Counted from the stretch's first letter, positions 8,386 to 17,287 are shown. The stretch is 21,827 nucleotides of DNA from UBA1672 sp050633325 (GCA_050633325.1 JBOEGH010000016.1:1-21827); one strand, 5' to 3'. A program made the numbers and translations. Notes: generated by a model not told the origin, from the letters alone.

Positions 8386-8644
8386 TATTATTTATATTTA
8401 AAATATGTTGTTGTAAACATGAGGTCAACGGCTAAAAGATTTATTCGCAATAAGAAACCATCTCATATCGAAGATGTGTTGTTCATAAAGGCGCGCAGAA
8501 AGCTGGCCTCAGCGGCAATATTCTCTACAGCGGATGTATTGATGGACTGAATGGCAGTGCTTGCAGTCTGCCGATAACTTTTCTCTGCCTAAAGGTAGTG
8601 CTGTAACATCCAAGTGCCCATGCCTGCCACAATTATTTTTTCGA
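8386..8644. other. Junction between the two gene blocks, carrying the left 37-bp repeat
   Basis: This gap separates the glycan block from the efflux block and contains the left copy of the boundary repeat. The promoter of the GDPD gene must lie near 8390-8440. No gene and no T-tailed hairpin terminator for the pump operon was found. Confidence 0.6.
8549..8585 (+). repeat. 37-bp direct repeat, left boundary of the efflux/regulatory module
   Basis: Bases 8549-8585 match 21433-21469 exactly and in the same orientation. The repeat contains the inverted pair GGCAG/CTGCC around TGCTTGCAGT, then GATAACTTTTCTC. It lies about 60 bp past the stop codon of the pump gene. The two copies enclose 12,847 bp, so recombination between them would remove the efflux and regulatory block as one circle. 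Confidence 0.9.
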
Positions 8645-11600
8645 TCAATGAGTATATTCATCTTTTTCCCTGAAAAATCTCCTAATATCCGAATTAACCC
8701 CGAGTAATACGGGAATAATCAGCAAGGTAATCACGGTTGCAAAAAGGATACCGAAGGATAGAGAAACTGCCATAGGGATAAGCTCTTGCGCTTGCTCTGA
8801 CTTCTCTCGCAATAAGGGCATAAGGCCAACAAATGTTGTAATAGAAGTAAGCAACACCGCACGAAAACGTGACATGCCTGCCTCAATTACGGCTTCCTTA
8901 TAAGATTTACCGGTTTTTTTGATCTGATTGTAACGACTGACCAATACCAATGAATCATTTACGACAACACCGCTTAAGGCCAATATACCGAAAAAAGACA
9001 TAAGGCTAATCGGAATACCTACAATCATATGCCCGATAATTGCACCAATCACACCAAAAGGAATTGCAAGCATAATAATAAATGGCTCGATATAAGATTT
9101 TAGTGGAATAGCCAGCAAAGCATAAATTAACAACATACCTAAAATAAAACCTGAACTCAGTTCTGTTTTAGCCTCGCCCTCTTCCGCACTTTCACCTGCA
9201 AGCTCGATTTTAACGCCAGGGTAAACGCGCAGAATTTCAGGAAATACTTTTTCTTCCATAACCGCAATAATTTCTGAAGGTGTTACAATATCCTCATTAA
9301 CCTGCGCGGTTAAAGCCAGAACACGATTACCATCGATGCGAGTGATTTCAGACTGTATCATACTGCGCTTAACTTCTGTAATTTGTGAAAGTGGAACTGC
9401 TCCCCCTTCTGCGGTACGGATACGTATTTTCTCCAGATCGCTCGCATCATTACGTTCAGCCACAGGATAACGTACCTTCACGCGCACTTCTTCATCGTCA
9501 CGCTGAATACGCTGCGCCTCTAAACCGAACACTGCATTACGAAGTTGGCTAATAACCTCAAGATTACTCAACCCTAAAAATTTGGCTTCCGGTTTCAACT
9601 GTACGGACAATTCATCTACGTTATTATCCAAATTGGTTCTGATGTCGTCCAGACCATTATAAGACTCAACTTTATCTTTCAGCATCAACATCGCTTTTTC
9701 AAGGATTTGGTAATCAAACGCAGATATTTCAACTCTAAAATCTTCAGACCCTTCATAATCAACATAAAAGCTCAATTCTTTTGTACCATCAATCTCTCCA
9801 ACCTTTTCCTTCCATATATCCAAAAACTCTTCTGCGTAAAACGGTCGTGTTGACCCGGGGGTAATCTCAATTGTCACTTCCGCTTCTTCATCCGTATTAG
9901 AAGCAATATAGGAATATTTTAACGGACTTTCTTTGAGGCGATAAACCTCCATCAATTCAGCAACTGTATCGTCCAGCTTTTCTTCAATATATAATGCAGC
10001 CTTATGCGTTTTTTCTGCCGGTGTGCCTGAATGCATTTTCACCCCTGCATACAATAAATTGCCTTCATCTCCACCAAAAAATACGACACGAACTGTGCCA
10101 CTGGTCACAAGCCCCAAAGCCATAATAAATATTGCGACAAACACGCCTAAAGATTGATAACGGTGGGTAACAACTTTTCCTATCAAGGGCTTATAATGCG
10201 TATAAATAAAATGTTCCAAACCATTCTCTATACGTTCGCGTAAACAACCAAATCCACGAACAATAAAGTTTTGTTTTTTCGGCTTTTTATTTTTCACATT
10301 CAAATTCGCCAAATGCGCAGGTAAAATCAGCTTGGATTCAATAATTGAAAAAAGAAGGCAAAAAATTACAACAACAGCAATCATTCGAAATGGGCCACCA
10401 AAAAAACCTGTGATAGTCGTCAGCGGATAAAAAGCAGCAATAGTCGTAAGAACACCGAATGTTGCAGGCATTGCTACTTGCTTTGCCCCACGAATAGCGG
10501 TCTCAACGCCGCCACCATCACGTTTTTTATGAGTGAATATACTCTCACCGATTATAATGGCATCATCCACAACAATTCCCAGCACAATGATAAAGGCAAA
10601 CCCTGTAAGGTCATTGATAGAGTAATCCAATAGGCTTGGCCCCATAACAATAAATGTTCCGGCAAAACAAACTGGAATTCCAACAGCAACCCAGAGAGCG
10701 ACCTTGGGGTGCAGAAATAATGCCAGCATCACCAACACTAAGCACATACCCATTAAGGCATTTTTAGAAAGAAGGCTAATACTGTCACGCACGTTATCGG
10801 CCTCATCAGACCACACAACAATATCCAGCGTTTGCGGTAGCCAATTTTCCTTTTTCAAATTTTCAACAAAAGTGCGTACATCATCAGAAGCGATAACAAC
10901 ACTATCACTACCGATTAATTCTACATCCAAATTAACAGAAGGCTTACCAAGGAAAGTAGACAATATTTCCTGATCGGTAAATCCGTCACGCACCACAGCC
11001 ACATCTTTAAGACGCACAACGCCACCGTCAGAGGAACTGCGAACGATGATATTTTCAAATTCATTTCCATGATAATCTTGCTGGCGGCTTTGCAGATTAA
11101 TTATGCCTGCCGATGTGCGAAGTTCACCTGCGGATAAATTGATCGAAGCCCCTTGCACAGATCGTGCAACTTCATCAAATGTTAAACCATAATTACGGAG
11201 CTTTTCTTCCTGAATTTCAATATTAATCTCGGCATCTCGCACCCCTCTAACAGTCACTTTATTGACTGTATCCATTGACAAAAGTCGTTTACGAATTTGC
11301 CTTGCTACTTTTTTGAATGTTTGGTGTTTTGCATCACCATAAATTTGTACAAGAAGAATTCTCTTCTCTTCCTGCGCTTCGGTTATAACTACGCTATCGA
11401 CTTGCGCAGGAAAAGTATTAATGGCATCCACGCGTGTTTTGACAGCGTTTTTAAGTTTTTCAAGTGGATATCCATCATCACCAGCCACGGATACCGTAAC
11501 ATTGTTACTAGTGATTTGACTGGAAATTTTATACACGCCTTCAATGCCGTTCAGCGCTTCTTCAATTTTAATTGCTGCACCCTCTTCTACATTTTCGGGT

Positions 11601-11812
11601 GATCCACCTTCAAAATCTACGCTTATTGTTACCGTATTGGGAGATGGTTCAGGAAAACCTTCGGTACGGATATCCGCCAACGACATAAAACCGACAACCA
11701 ACAATGTGATCATCAAAAGGTTTGCAGCAACAGGGTTATAGACAAACCAAGCAATTATGCCCTTACTTTTTTGAGAACCTTGTTCGTGATCATGGTTTAG
11801 AGATTGGTTCAT
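8645..11812 (-). CDS. RND (HAE1-type) efflux pump inner-membrane subunit
   Basis: This 1055-residue protein has full RND length, with 12 predicted membrane helices and two large periplasmic loops. The first helix follows FVYNPVAANLLMITLLVVGF. Helix 4 carries the proton-relay pair GIVVDDAIIIGES (Asp416 and Asp417), as in AcrB-like pumps. At the helix-10 position where AcrB has its essential Lys, the sequence is GVVVNDSLVLV (Asn952, Asp953), so proton coupling may differ in detail from AcrB. The pump would take hydrophobic or cationic compounds from membrane and periplasm and pass them to the outer-membrane channel using the proton gradient. The start ATG overlaps the stop of the fusion-protein gene by four bases (ATGA), and GGAGG lies 9 nt upstream. 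The substrate cannot be predicted. Confidence 0.93.
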   Translation of the reverse strand: MNQSLNHDHEQGSQKSKGIIAWFVYNPVAANLLMITLLVVGFMSLADIRTEGFPEPSPNTVTISVDFEGGSPENVEEGAAIKIEEALNGIEGVYKISSQITSNNVTVSVAGDDGYPLEKLKNAVKTRVDAINTFPAQVDSVVITEAQEEKRILLVQIYGDAKHQTFKKVARQIRKRLLSMDTVNKVTVRGVRDAEINIEIQEEKLRNYGLTFDEVARSVQGASINLSAGELRTSAGIINLQSRQQDYHGNEFENIIVRSSSDGGVVRLKDVAVVRDGFTDQEILSTFLGKPSVNLDVELIGSDSVVIASDDVRTFVENLKKENWLPQTLDIVVWSDEADNVRDSISLLSKNALMGMCLVLVMLALFLHPKVALWVAVGIPVCFAGTFIVMGPSLLDYSINDLTGFAFIIVLGIVVDDAIIIGESIFTHKKRDGGGVETAIRGAKQVAMPATFGVLTTIAAFYPLTTITGFFGGPFRMIAVVVIFCLLFSIIESKLILPAHLANLNVKNKKPKKQNFIVRGFGCLRERIENGLEHFIYTHYKPLIGKVVTHRYQSLGVFVAIFIMALGLVTSGTVRVVFFGGDEGNLLYAGVKMHSGTPAEKTHKAALYIEEKLDDTVAELMEVYRLKESPLKYSYIASNTDEEAEVTIEITPGSTRPFYAEEFLDIWKEKVGEIDGTKELSFYVDYEGSEDFRVEISAFDYQILEKAMLMLKDKVESYNGLDDIRTNLDNNVDELSVQLKPEAKFLGLSNLEVISQLRNAVFGLEAQRIQRDDEEVRVKVRYPVAERNDASDLEKIRIRTAEGGAVPLSQITEVKRSMIQSEITRIDGNRVLALTAQVNEDIVTPSEIIAVMEEKVFPEILRVYPGVKIELAGESAEEGEAKTELSSGFILGMLLIYALLAIPLKSYIEPFIIMLAIPFGVIGAIIGHMIVGIPISLMSFFGILALSGVVVNDSLVLVSRYNQIKKTGKSYKEAVIEAGMSRFRAVLLTSITTFVGLMPLLREKSEQAQELIPMAVSLSFGILFATVITLLIIPVLLGVNSDIRRFFREKDEYTH

Positions 11813-12915
11813 TTATACTTTCCTCCAATCGGCTCTACCTTGACATCAGGCAAGAAAGCATCACTCCCTGCCGTCACGTGCAATGTATTTCGCTTTTCAA
11901 AGGGTGCATGAACAAATAATATACCGTTCTTACGAAACAAAGTATCAGGAGTAAAATTCTGCAATCTATGTTGTGCATCGACGTACCAAACACTGCCATT
12001 ATTTGCAGGAATATTCTCAGGGATCGCGAGCACCTTATCGTAAGCTCGCCCTTCAAATTCTACATTTACAAATTCTCCGGGCAACAGGCCTTTTGTATCG
12101 GTAATTGTAATCACGACATTCTGCCAACGATTCTGCGGGTCAACCACCTGTTCAATACGTGATACTTTTCCACTCCATGTCTGATTTGTCCGTGTGGAAT
12201 AGATTGTAACAGAGCCTTTTTGCAAACCTTGTGGCAGGCGTGCGATATCATCCATACTAAGTGGTACAATAATATCATATAGGCTTCGATCATAAACGCG
12301 GCCTATCAATGACCCTGTTTGCAAAAAATCGCCTGGGTTAATTACGCGCTCAATCACAACGCCATCATAAGGCGCAGTAATTTTCGTTTGCGCCCAATCA
12401 TACTCTGCCTTTGTAATTACAGCTTTTGCAGATTCAATGTTAGCTTGCGCCTCTGCCAATTGTGGTTTGCGCAATACCAAACCTGATGGTTTGCTTTTGA
12501 AACCTGAAGATTTCCAATTATCAGCTGCAATTTTTGAGCGTTGCTGCTCTTCCTTAAAAATTCGCTGTGCCGTAGCTAAATCAGATTTCGCAGTTTTAAG
12601 AGCAGCGATATAAGCCTTATCATCGATAGCCGCAAGAACATCGCCCTGATTAAACTCTGTGCCGGAAAGAAATTTTTCAGAAACCGATAATACGCGTCCA
12701 CTAACCTCACTTGAAAGTGCTGTTTGCCAACGCGGGTTAACCTGACCATGGCCGGTAATTCTATCAATCACTTTTTCCGGCTTAACCTTAACGACGTGAA
12801 CCTGCATCAAACCTTTTAATTCGTCTCTTTCTTCAGGTTCTTCATTAATCATGGTTAGGACTGTGACAAACCCCATGGCCACTATAATAGATATAACACC
12901 AATAAAACGTTTCAT
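11809..12915 (-). CDS. RND efflux membrane fusion (periplasmic adaptor) protein
   Basis: This protein of about 368 residues has an N-terminal membrane anchor (about 5-22), a lipoyl half-motif (TALSSEVSGRVLSVSEKFLSG), an alpha-hairpin rich in Ala, Lys and Gln, the second lipoyl half (TKITAPYDGVVIERVINPGDFLQTGS) and beta-barrel and membrane-proximal domains. It links the pump to the TolC-like channel. I chose the ATG at 12915, giving MKRFIGVISI. It has GGAG 9 nt upstream and starts 4 bp after the channel gene's stop. A start at 12936 would overlap that gene and add seven unhelpful residues. Its 3' end overlaps the pump start by four bases, so the three genes are translationally coupled. Confidence 0.9.
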   Translation of the reverse strand: MKRFIGVISIIVAMGFVTVLTMINEEPEERDELKGLMQVHVVKVKPEKVIDRITGHGQVNPRWQTALSSEVSGRVLSVSEKFLSGTEFNQGDVLAAIDDKAYIAALKTAKSDLATAQRIFKEEQQRSKIAADNWKSSGFKSKPSGLVLRKPQLAEAQANIESAKAVITKAEYDWAQTKITAPYDGVVIERVINPGDFLQTGSLIGRVYDRSLYDIIVPLSMDDIARLPQGLQKGSVTIYSTRTNQTWSGKVSRIEQVVDPQNRWQNVVITITDTKGLLPGEFVNVEFEGRAYDKVLAIPENIPANNGSVWYVDAQHRLQNFTPDTLFRKNGILFVHAPFEKRNTLHVTAGSDAFLPDVKVEPIGGKYK

Positions 12916-12919
12916 GTAT

Positions 12920-14281
12920 TTACACTCCTTTACCAATCGCTAATGCAAGCGCAATTCGGTTCTTTAATCGTTGATTTCTGAAATCCAAAAGTTGGGACTT
13001 CATGTCAAACACGGTGTTTTGGGCGCTGAGATATTCAAGAATACTAACAAGACCATTTTTGTAACGATCTTCGAATATTTTCGCTGTATTTTCCGCATGA
13101 ATAACAGCCTCTTGTTGCTGGCGTTCCTGATCAGCCAATAATGTTTCTCGATCCAACGCTTGCTCAACTTCTAAGAAAGCATTTAAAGCAATATTAAGAT
13201 AGACAATCCACGCCTGCTCAGCACGGCTTTGCGCAGCATTCATATTATTTTCAAGCTGACCTGCATTAAACAACGGCAAGGCCATATTGCTGGCTAATGA
13301 CCAGATCGTAGCACCACTCATTAAATCAGAGAAAGCGCTGCTTTGTGTTCCTAAAGCCCCTGTAATCGATAAGGAGGGGAACATATCTTTATGTGCAACT
13401 TTAACTAATTTATCAGCAGCCAACACCTCTTGCCAAGCACGTCGCAAATCAGGGCGATTGGTAAGAAGATCTGCAGGTAATCCGGCAGTGGGAGAAGAGA
13501 TAAGCGCCGGAAGATTATACTCCAAAGTCGTTTTACCATCCGGATACTCTCCCGCAAGAACTTGCAACACACGAACGGCCGTATTGTGGTTATTTATGTT
13601 AGATGACAATGTTACTTTAGTTTGGGCAATATCGCGTTTAACTGCACCAAGGTCGTCAAGCGCCCCCAAACCAGATTCATAATTGCGACGACTGTTTTCC
13701 AAGCTTCTTTTCAGGTTCTTTAAACGTGACTGCTCAAGCATAACCTGCTTTTCAGTGGTAACTACGTCGAACCATCCTTGCATGACTTGCGCAGCGATAG
13801 AATCTTGCACGGCTTGATAATTTTCTACACTTGCCAAAGCGGTAGCATCCAGTGATTCCTTCTGATTAAGTAATTTTCCCCAAACATCAACCTCCCAACT
13901 AACATCAAGCGAGGGAGAGTATGTACCTTGTAACTTACCTTGTACGCCCTGCTCACGGTTGGTCGCTAGATTACCTGATAACTTCGGCAGGATATTCCCC
14001 CACTCAGCCTGCGCATTAAAACCGGCTTCTTCCAGTTGTTTGGCTGCAAGTTGAATATCCAGATTATTAACCAAAGACCTTTCAACCAACGCATTAAGAG
14101 TTTCATCCTGAAATACATCAAACAAACCATGAATAATTTTTGAGTCCTGTGCTTGCTGTGTTTTAAATACTGCAGGTGCAGATAATGATTGAATCACATT
14201 GCGTTCTGTTACGCTCTTGGGTAGTGACGTACAAGAAGACAAAATCAAGCATACAGATATAATCACACCATATTGTTTCAA
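12920..14281 (-). CDS. TolC/OprM-type outer-membrane efflux lipoprotein
   Basis: This 453-residue channel protein is first in the efflux operon. It begins with a lipoprotein signal (lipobox LSSC, Cys17) and contains two repeated helical outer-membrane-efflux halves. Typical markers are ALVERSLVNNLDIQLAAKQLEEA, PSLDVSWEVDVWGKL, LLTNRPDLRRAWQEVLAADK and YKNGLVSILEYLSAQ. It forms the trimeric exit duct for the pump. The start is TTG at 14281, preceded by AAAGG at 8 nt. An overlapping ATG just upstream is out of frame and stops after two codons. A CTTAAG-type box begins 50 nt upstream of the start, behind the terminator of the PepSY gene, so the operon has its own regulated promoter. Confidence 0.92.
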   Translation of the reverse strand: MKQYGVIISVCLILSSCTSLPKSVTERNVIQSLSAPAVFKTQQAQDSKIIHGLFDVFQDETLNALVERSLVNNLDIQLAAKQLEEAGFNAQAEWGNILPKLSGNLATNREQGVQGKLQGTYSPSLDVSWEVDVWGKLLNQKESLDATALASVENYQAVQDSIAAQVMQGWFDVVTTEKQVMLEQSRLKNLKRSLENSRRNYESGLGALDDLGAVKRDIAQTKVTLSSNINNHNTAVRVLQVLAGEYPDGKTTLEYNLPALISSPTAGLPADLLTNRPDLRRAWQEVLAADKLVKVAHKDMFPSLSITGALGTQSSAFSDLMSGATIWSLASNMALPLFNAGQLENNMNAAQSRAEQAWIVYLNIALNAFLEVEQALDRETLLADQERQQQEAVIHAENTAKIFEDRYKNGLVSILEYLSAQNTVFDMKSQLLDFRNQRLKNRIALALAIGKGV

Positions 14282-14330
14282 AGCATTGACCTTTATTTCA
14301 TTACAAAATAATCAATGGTAAAATCTGAAA

Positions 14331-14347
14331 CTTAAGTGATGCTTAAA
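14331..14347 (-). promoter_or_regulatory. PmrA/QseB-like response-regulator box for the efflux operon
   Basis: On the minus strand this reads TTTAAG-N5-CTTAAG, a match to the YTTAAK-N5-YTTAAK pattern bound by PmrA-type OmpR-family regulators. The near edge is 50 nt from the TTG start of the channel gene. It is the only candidate control element between the PepSY terminator and the operon. Binding by the window's own regulator is inferred. Confidence 0.7.
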
Positions 14348-14348
14348 T

Positions 14349-14382
14349 AAAAAAAGCTGGTGAATTATCTGTTTCACCAGCC
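14349..14382 (-). terminator. Rho-independent terminator of the PepSY gene
   Basis: A perfect 9-bp stem (GCTGGTGAA at 14356-14364 with TTCACCAGC at 14373-14381) with an 8-nt loop is followed, in minus-strand reading, by seven Ts (14355-14349). It lies about 30 bp past the PepSY stop and separates that gene from the efflux promoter. Confidence 0.9.
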
Positions 14383-14411
14383 ATTACTGTAATTTAATGA
14401 AATGATAAGGC

Positions 14412-14726
14412 CTATTTAAACCATCCCTTTTTTTCGGTTCTCAATTTACCTGTAATCGCGTCCACAAACATCTCATATTCTTCACCATCTTTGATAATGC
14501 CGATTTCGTAAACAGCACCTTCATCACCCCAATCGTCCAACTCTGCACTAACGACAGTCCCCCCTTGCGCTTCAGATGCTTTTTGAATGGCTTCTATCAT
14601 GGTGATCTTAGCCTTTGCAATTCTTTGCACATAATCATCACCACCAAACCAGTGTGCCTGTGAAGTATTAGGTATAGCCACAGTTATAAGGGCAACTACG
14701 ATAAACAAACGAAAAATATTATGCAT
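14412..14726 (-). CDS. Small periplasmic PepSY-domain protein
   Basis: This 104-residue protein has a Sec signal peptide (about residues 1-24, cleavage after SQA, before HW). The rest is a single PepSY fold: ITMIEAIQKASEAQGGTVVSAELDD...VYEIGIIKDGEEYEMFVDAITGKL. PepSY domains are small periplasmic modules, often encoded beside two-component systems and flavocytochromes, and their exact biochemical role is poorly known. Here the gene is divergent from the ferric-reductase-like gene and shares its regulatory region, which suggests that the two work together. AGGA lies upstream of the ATG, and a strong terminator follows. The mature N-terminus HWFGGDD could bind a metal, but this is speculation. 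Confidence 0.87.
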   Translation of the reverse strand: MHNIFRLFIVVALITVAIPNTSQAHWFGGDDYVQRIAKAKITMIEAIQKASEAQGGTVVSAELDDWGDEGAVYEIGIIKDGEEYEMFVDAITGKLRTEKKGWFK

Positions 14727-14775
14727 GGTTTTATCCTATTATTTCCAAATGATGCCTTGAAAATAAATACTAATT

Positions 14776-14792
14776 CTTAAGCGAAACTTATG
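14776..14792 (-). promoter_or_regulatory. PmrA/QseB-like box facing the PepSY gene
   Basis: The plus strand reads CTTAAG-N5-CTTATG. In minus-strand reading this is CATAAG then CTTAAG, with the near edge exactly 50 nt upstream of the PepSY ATG, as in the efflux promoter. It lies 33 bp (three 11-bp repeats) from the next box, so all half-sites are on the same helical face. Confidence 0.65.
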
Positions 14793-14808
14793 AGACCGTT
14801 TTGATTTC

Positions 14809-14825
14809 CTTAAGTTTAGTTTCAG
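14809..14825 (+). promoter_or_regulatory. PmrA/QseB-like box facing the ferric-reductase-like gene
   Basis: It reads CTTAAG-tttag-TTTCAG, 57 nt before the start at 14882. A possible -10 element is TAGATT (14836-14841). The same arrangement (TTAAGTTTA, then TTCAGTTT) occurs before the GT4 gene at 17203-17221, which supports a conserved operator-promoter unit rather than chance. Confidence 0.65.
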
Positions 14826-14881
14826 TTTTAATAAATAGATTAATGCCGCAAATAATCATCTAAAAAAACAAGAGAGTTAAA

Positions 14882-16228
14882 ATGGCAACAACAATGAAAA
14901 AACTGTTTGGAATTATAGTGGCTGTAACGCTTGTTACCATTATATCAACTATATTTATGAATGATAAACCGGGTCGTTTTTTCCTTCAATATTCAGGAAT
15001 ATTAGCAATTTCCGTTATGAGCATTGCCATGATACTGGCCACAAGACCACGATGGTTAGAAAACTTTTTAGGTGGCTTGGATAAGGGCTATCACCTTCAT
15101 AAATGGTTGGGAATTACCGCTTTTTGTGCGGCTATTTTTCATTGGCTACAAAGTGAATTTCCGGAACTGTTTGGTGGAGGAGATGGTGAAGATGGTGACG
15201 AAGAACATAACGAAGGAGAGGAAGAAGGATCATTTAGTCTATCTGAAATTGATTTTTCCAGTCCCGAAAACTTTTTGGAATCCTTCGAAAGTCCAGCACA
15301 TACCTATGGTGAGCTTGCTTTCTATGCCCTTATTATTCTAATCCTTATTGCGTTGATAAAATTCATTCCATACCGTTATTTCGCCAAAACTCATAAAGTA
15401 ATCCCAATTGCTTACTTAGCATTAGTATTTCACGGAATTGTCCTGATGAAGTTTGATTATTGGTCAACAATGGCAGGTGTTATAACGGCAATCCTAATGA
15501 TTGCAGGTTCGGTTTCTGCCATTCTAACTTTATTTGGCATGAAAGGACGATCACTAAGAACGCGTGCGACAGTCATTAATGTTAAGGAATACCCTAAAAT
15601 GGATGCAGTTGAAGTCACTGTAAAACCGGAAGGAAAATGGCATGGACATAAAAGCGGACAATTCGCTTTTCTAACCCTTAACAAAAATAAAGAACCACAC
15701 CCCTTTACAATTTCATCATCATGGAATGAAAATGACCCCAAGATCACATTCACAATTAAAGCATTGGGCAATTTTACAAAAAAACTCAAAGATAATGTCA
15801 CTTCTGGCGATCTAATTACTATCGAAGGAGCATACGGACATTTCAATTTCGAAGACAACAACCAACGCCAAATTTGGATTTCAGGCGGTATTGGGGTAAC
15901 ACCATTTCTTTCGCGCTTGGAACACCTTGCGCAAAACCAAGAAGATAAACAGATCGATTTCTTTTTCTTGGCAAAGGACGTTGACGCAGAACTTATGAAA
16001 CGCATAACAATATTATCAAAAGATGCAAACGTAACCCTACACAGCTACACCAACAGCACAAGCGGACATTTTTCGTATTCTGAACTTCGTAACATTATTC
16101 CCGACTGGATAAAATCCAGTATATGGTTTTGCGGCCCCAAGGGTCTGGGTGATATTCTATATCAAGATTTGCGTCAAAACGGTCTATCCAAGGATAGCTT
16201 CCACCGCGAAATATTTGACCTACGTTAA
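14882..16228 (+). CDS. Ferric-reductase-like transmembrane flavocytochrome with FAD/NAD(P)H domain
   Basis: This 448-residue membrane oxidoreductase should pass electrons from cytosolic NAD(P)H through FAD and membrane haem towards the periplasm. The membrane part (about residues 8-220) carries candidate haem ligands His73 (or His71), His87, His171 and His184. The C-terminal half is a ferredoxin-reductase-type module with HPFTISSSW (273-281) for FAD and ISGGIGVTPFLS (333-344) and WFCGPKGL for NAD(P)H. Between membrane helices lies an insertion of about 50 residues with a very acidic stretch (about 97-125, mostly Asp, Glu and Gly), a possible metal-binding loop. The ATG at 14882 has AGAGAG upstream; a second ATG four codons later is less well placed. 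Its stop is 7 bp from that of the convergent membrane protein. The terminal acceptor is unknown. Confidence 0.85.
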   Translation: MATTMKKLFGIIVAVTLVTIISTIFMNDKPGRFFLQYSGILAISVMSIAMILATRPRWLENFLGGLDKGYHLHKWLGITAFCAAIFHWLQSEFPELFGGGDGEDGDEEHNEGEEEGSFSLSEIDFSSPENFLESFESPAHTYGELAFYALIILILIALIKFIPYRYFAKTHKVIPIAYLALVFHGIVLMKFDYWSTMAGVITAILMIAGSVSAILTLFGMKGRSLRTRATVINVKEYPKMDAVEVTVKPEGKWHGHKSGQFAFLTLNKNKEPHPFTISSSWNENDPKITFTIKALGNFTKKLKDNVTSGDLITIEGAYGHFNFEDNNQRQIWISGGIGVTPFLSRLEHLAQNQEDKQIDFFFLAKDVDAELMKRITILSKDANVTLHSYTNSTSGHFSYSELRNIIPDWIKSSIWFCGPKGLGDILYQDLRQNGLSKDSFHREIFDLR

Positions 16229-16235
16229 AGGGGAG

Positions 16236-17129
16236 CTATTTATGCAATTCATCTGTCATTCGCTCACCCCCAACGCTGTTTGAATATGTAGAGATACTAT
16301 GCTTCTTTGCTTGAAAAGCCATAAGCGATAAGACCAATGCGCCCATGATAGTGAAAGAGTAAATCTGCCTTTTAAGTGGAGCTGTAATAAAATCACTTAG
16401 AATAGTTGTTCCAATCATCAGTGCCATGAATGATATAATCAAAAAACCATTATTTTTATCATAATCAACATCGATACGAAACGGAGTATCTGCCAATCCG
16501 GCAAGGTTTAGTAACGTTGGAAAGAATTGAACAAATATCAAAAAACCAATAAAGACATAAAAAGGAACGTTAAAATCCCTATCAGAAACTTCACCATTTG
16601 TGGAGATTAATTGTGTTACCATTATTGATATTAATGCCATATATGACAAAAGGAAAAATATATTAGATATATCTAAAGCGACTATAAATGCTGCACCTAA
16701 TATAATCGTGACAACAAAGACAAGCATATTAAAATTGCCAGATTTGTATTTTATCACGCTCTTCCAAAAGTACGGCCAAAAAACATATGGCATAAAACAT
16801 AAAGCCATAACCACTACCCAATTTTCAAAGAAAATATTTAGAAATGAAACATTGGGTATAACACCAATCATAAGAGTTAAAGGAGAAGCCATAAAAATAG
16901 ATGCTGCACAATCCGACTTGTTCTTCTCTTTTCCAAAAAGGAAGTATGAAGATACATATACGAAAATAAGCACTCCTAAGACCGTGCCACTATTAAACAA
17001 TGCTGTATTTAGTATTGTCACAGAATAAGGTGTACCAAGAATAAATGATATGCCCAAGACATTAAATGAAACTAAAAGCAACCAAATGATACTTAAAAAT
17101 ATAAGAGTGTATTTTTCTATATAAATCAT
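16236..17129 (-). CDS. Polytopic inner-membrane protein of unknown function
   Basis: I do not recognise a family. This protein of about 297 residues has roughly eight hydrophobic segments. They include IFLSIIWLLLVSFNVLGISFIL near the N-terminus, MLVFVVTIILGAAFIVAL in the middle and FTIMGALVLSLMAF near the end. It finishes in a short polar tail with KKHS and GGERMTDELHK. No catalytic or transport motif is visible. I chose the ATG at 17129: GGAGGT lies 7 nt upstream, and the regulatory box then begins exactly 50 nt upstream, as for two other minus-strand genes here. A start at 17165 would add 12 residues and lack that support. It is divergent from the GT4 gene and shares its boxed control region, which ties it to the same response. 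Confidence 0.75.
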   Translation of the reverse strand: MIYIEKYTLIFLSIIWLLLVSFNVLGISFILGTPYSVTILNTALFNSGTVLGVLIFVYVSSYFLFGKEKNKSDCAASIFMASPLTLMIGVIPNVSFLNIFFENWVVVMALCFMPYVFWPYFWKSVIKYKSGNFNMLVFVVTIILGAAFIVALDISNIFFLLSYMALISIMVTQLISTNGEVSDRDFNVPFYVFIGFLIFVQFFPTLLNLAGLADTPFRIDVDYDKNNGFLIISFMALMIGTTILSDFITAPLKRQIYSFTIMGALVLSLMAFQAKKHSISTYSNSVGGERMTDELHK

Positions 17130-17178
17130 AATGGCGACCTCCATACTTATATCATCTCTCAGCATTTAGAAGGCTTTT

Positions 17179-17195
17179 CTTAAGCGAACCTTAAG
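17179..17195 (-). promoter_or_regulatory. Perfect PmrA/QseB-like box facing the unknown membrane protein
   Basis: This reads CTTAAG-cgaac-CTTAAG, two perfect palindromic half-sites 11 bp apart. The near edge is exactly 50 nt from the chosen ATG at 17129. It is the best single match to the consensus in the window. Confidence 0.75.
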
Positions 17196-17201
17196 TAATT
17201 A

Positions 17202-17218
17202 ATTAAGTTTAAGTTCAG
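17202..17218 (+). promoter_or_regulatory. PmrA/QseB-like box facing the GT4 glycosyltransferase gene
   Basis: This reads ATTAAG-tttaa-GTTCAG and is followed by TTTAAA, closely matching the box before the ferric-reductase-like gene. It lies 70 nt before the GT4 start. A second register (TTTAAG at 17208, TTTAAA at 17219) also keeps the 11-bp step, so the exact half-sites are uncertain. Confidence 0.6.
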
Positions 17219-17287
17219 TTTAAATGCGTAGCCAATTTATCAAATGTATAAAAACATTAACCAAAAAGATAAATTGGAGTAATTAGA

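Noticed and set aside
204..8585. The repeats as integron attC sites with gene cassettes
   Set aside because: Spacing after minus-strand genes suggested it, but there are no RYYYAAC/GTTRRRY core pairs and no tyrosine integron integrase, and the blocks hold many genes with their own promoters.
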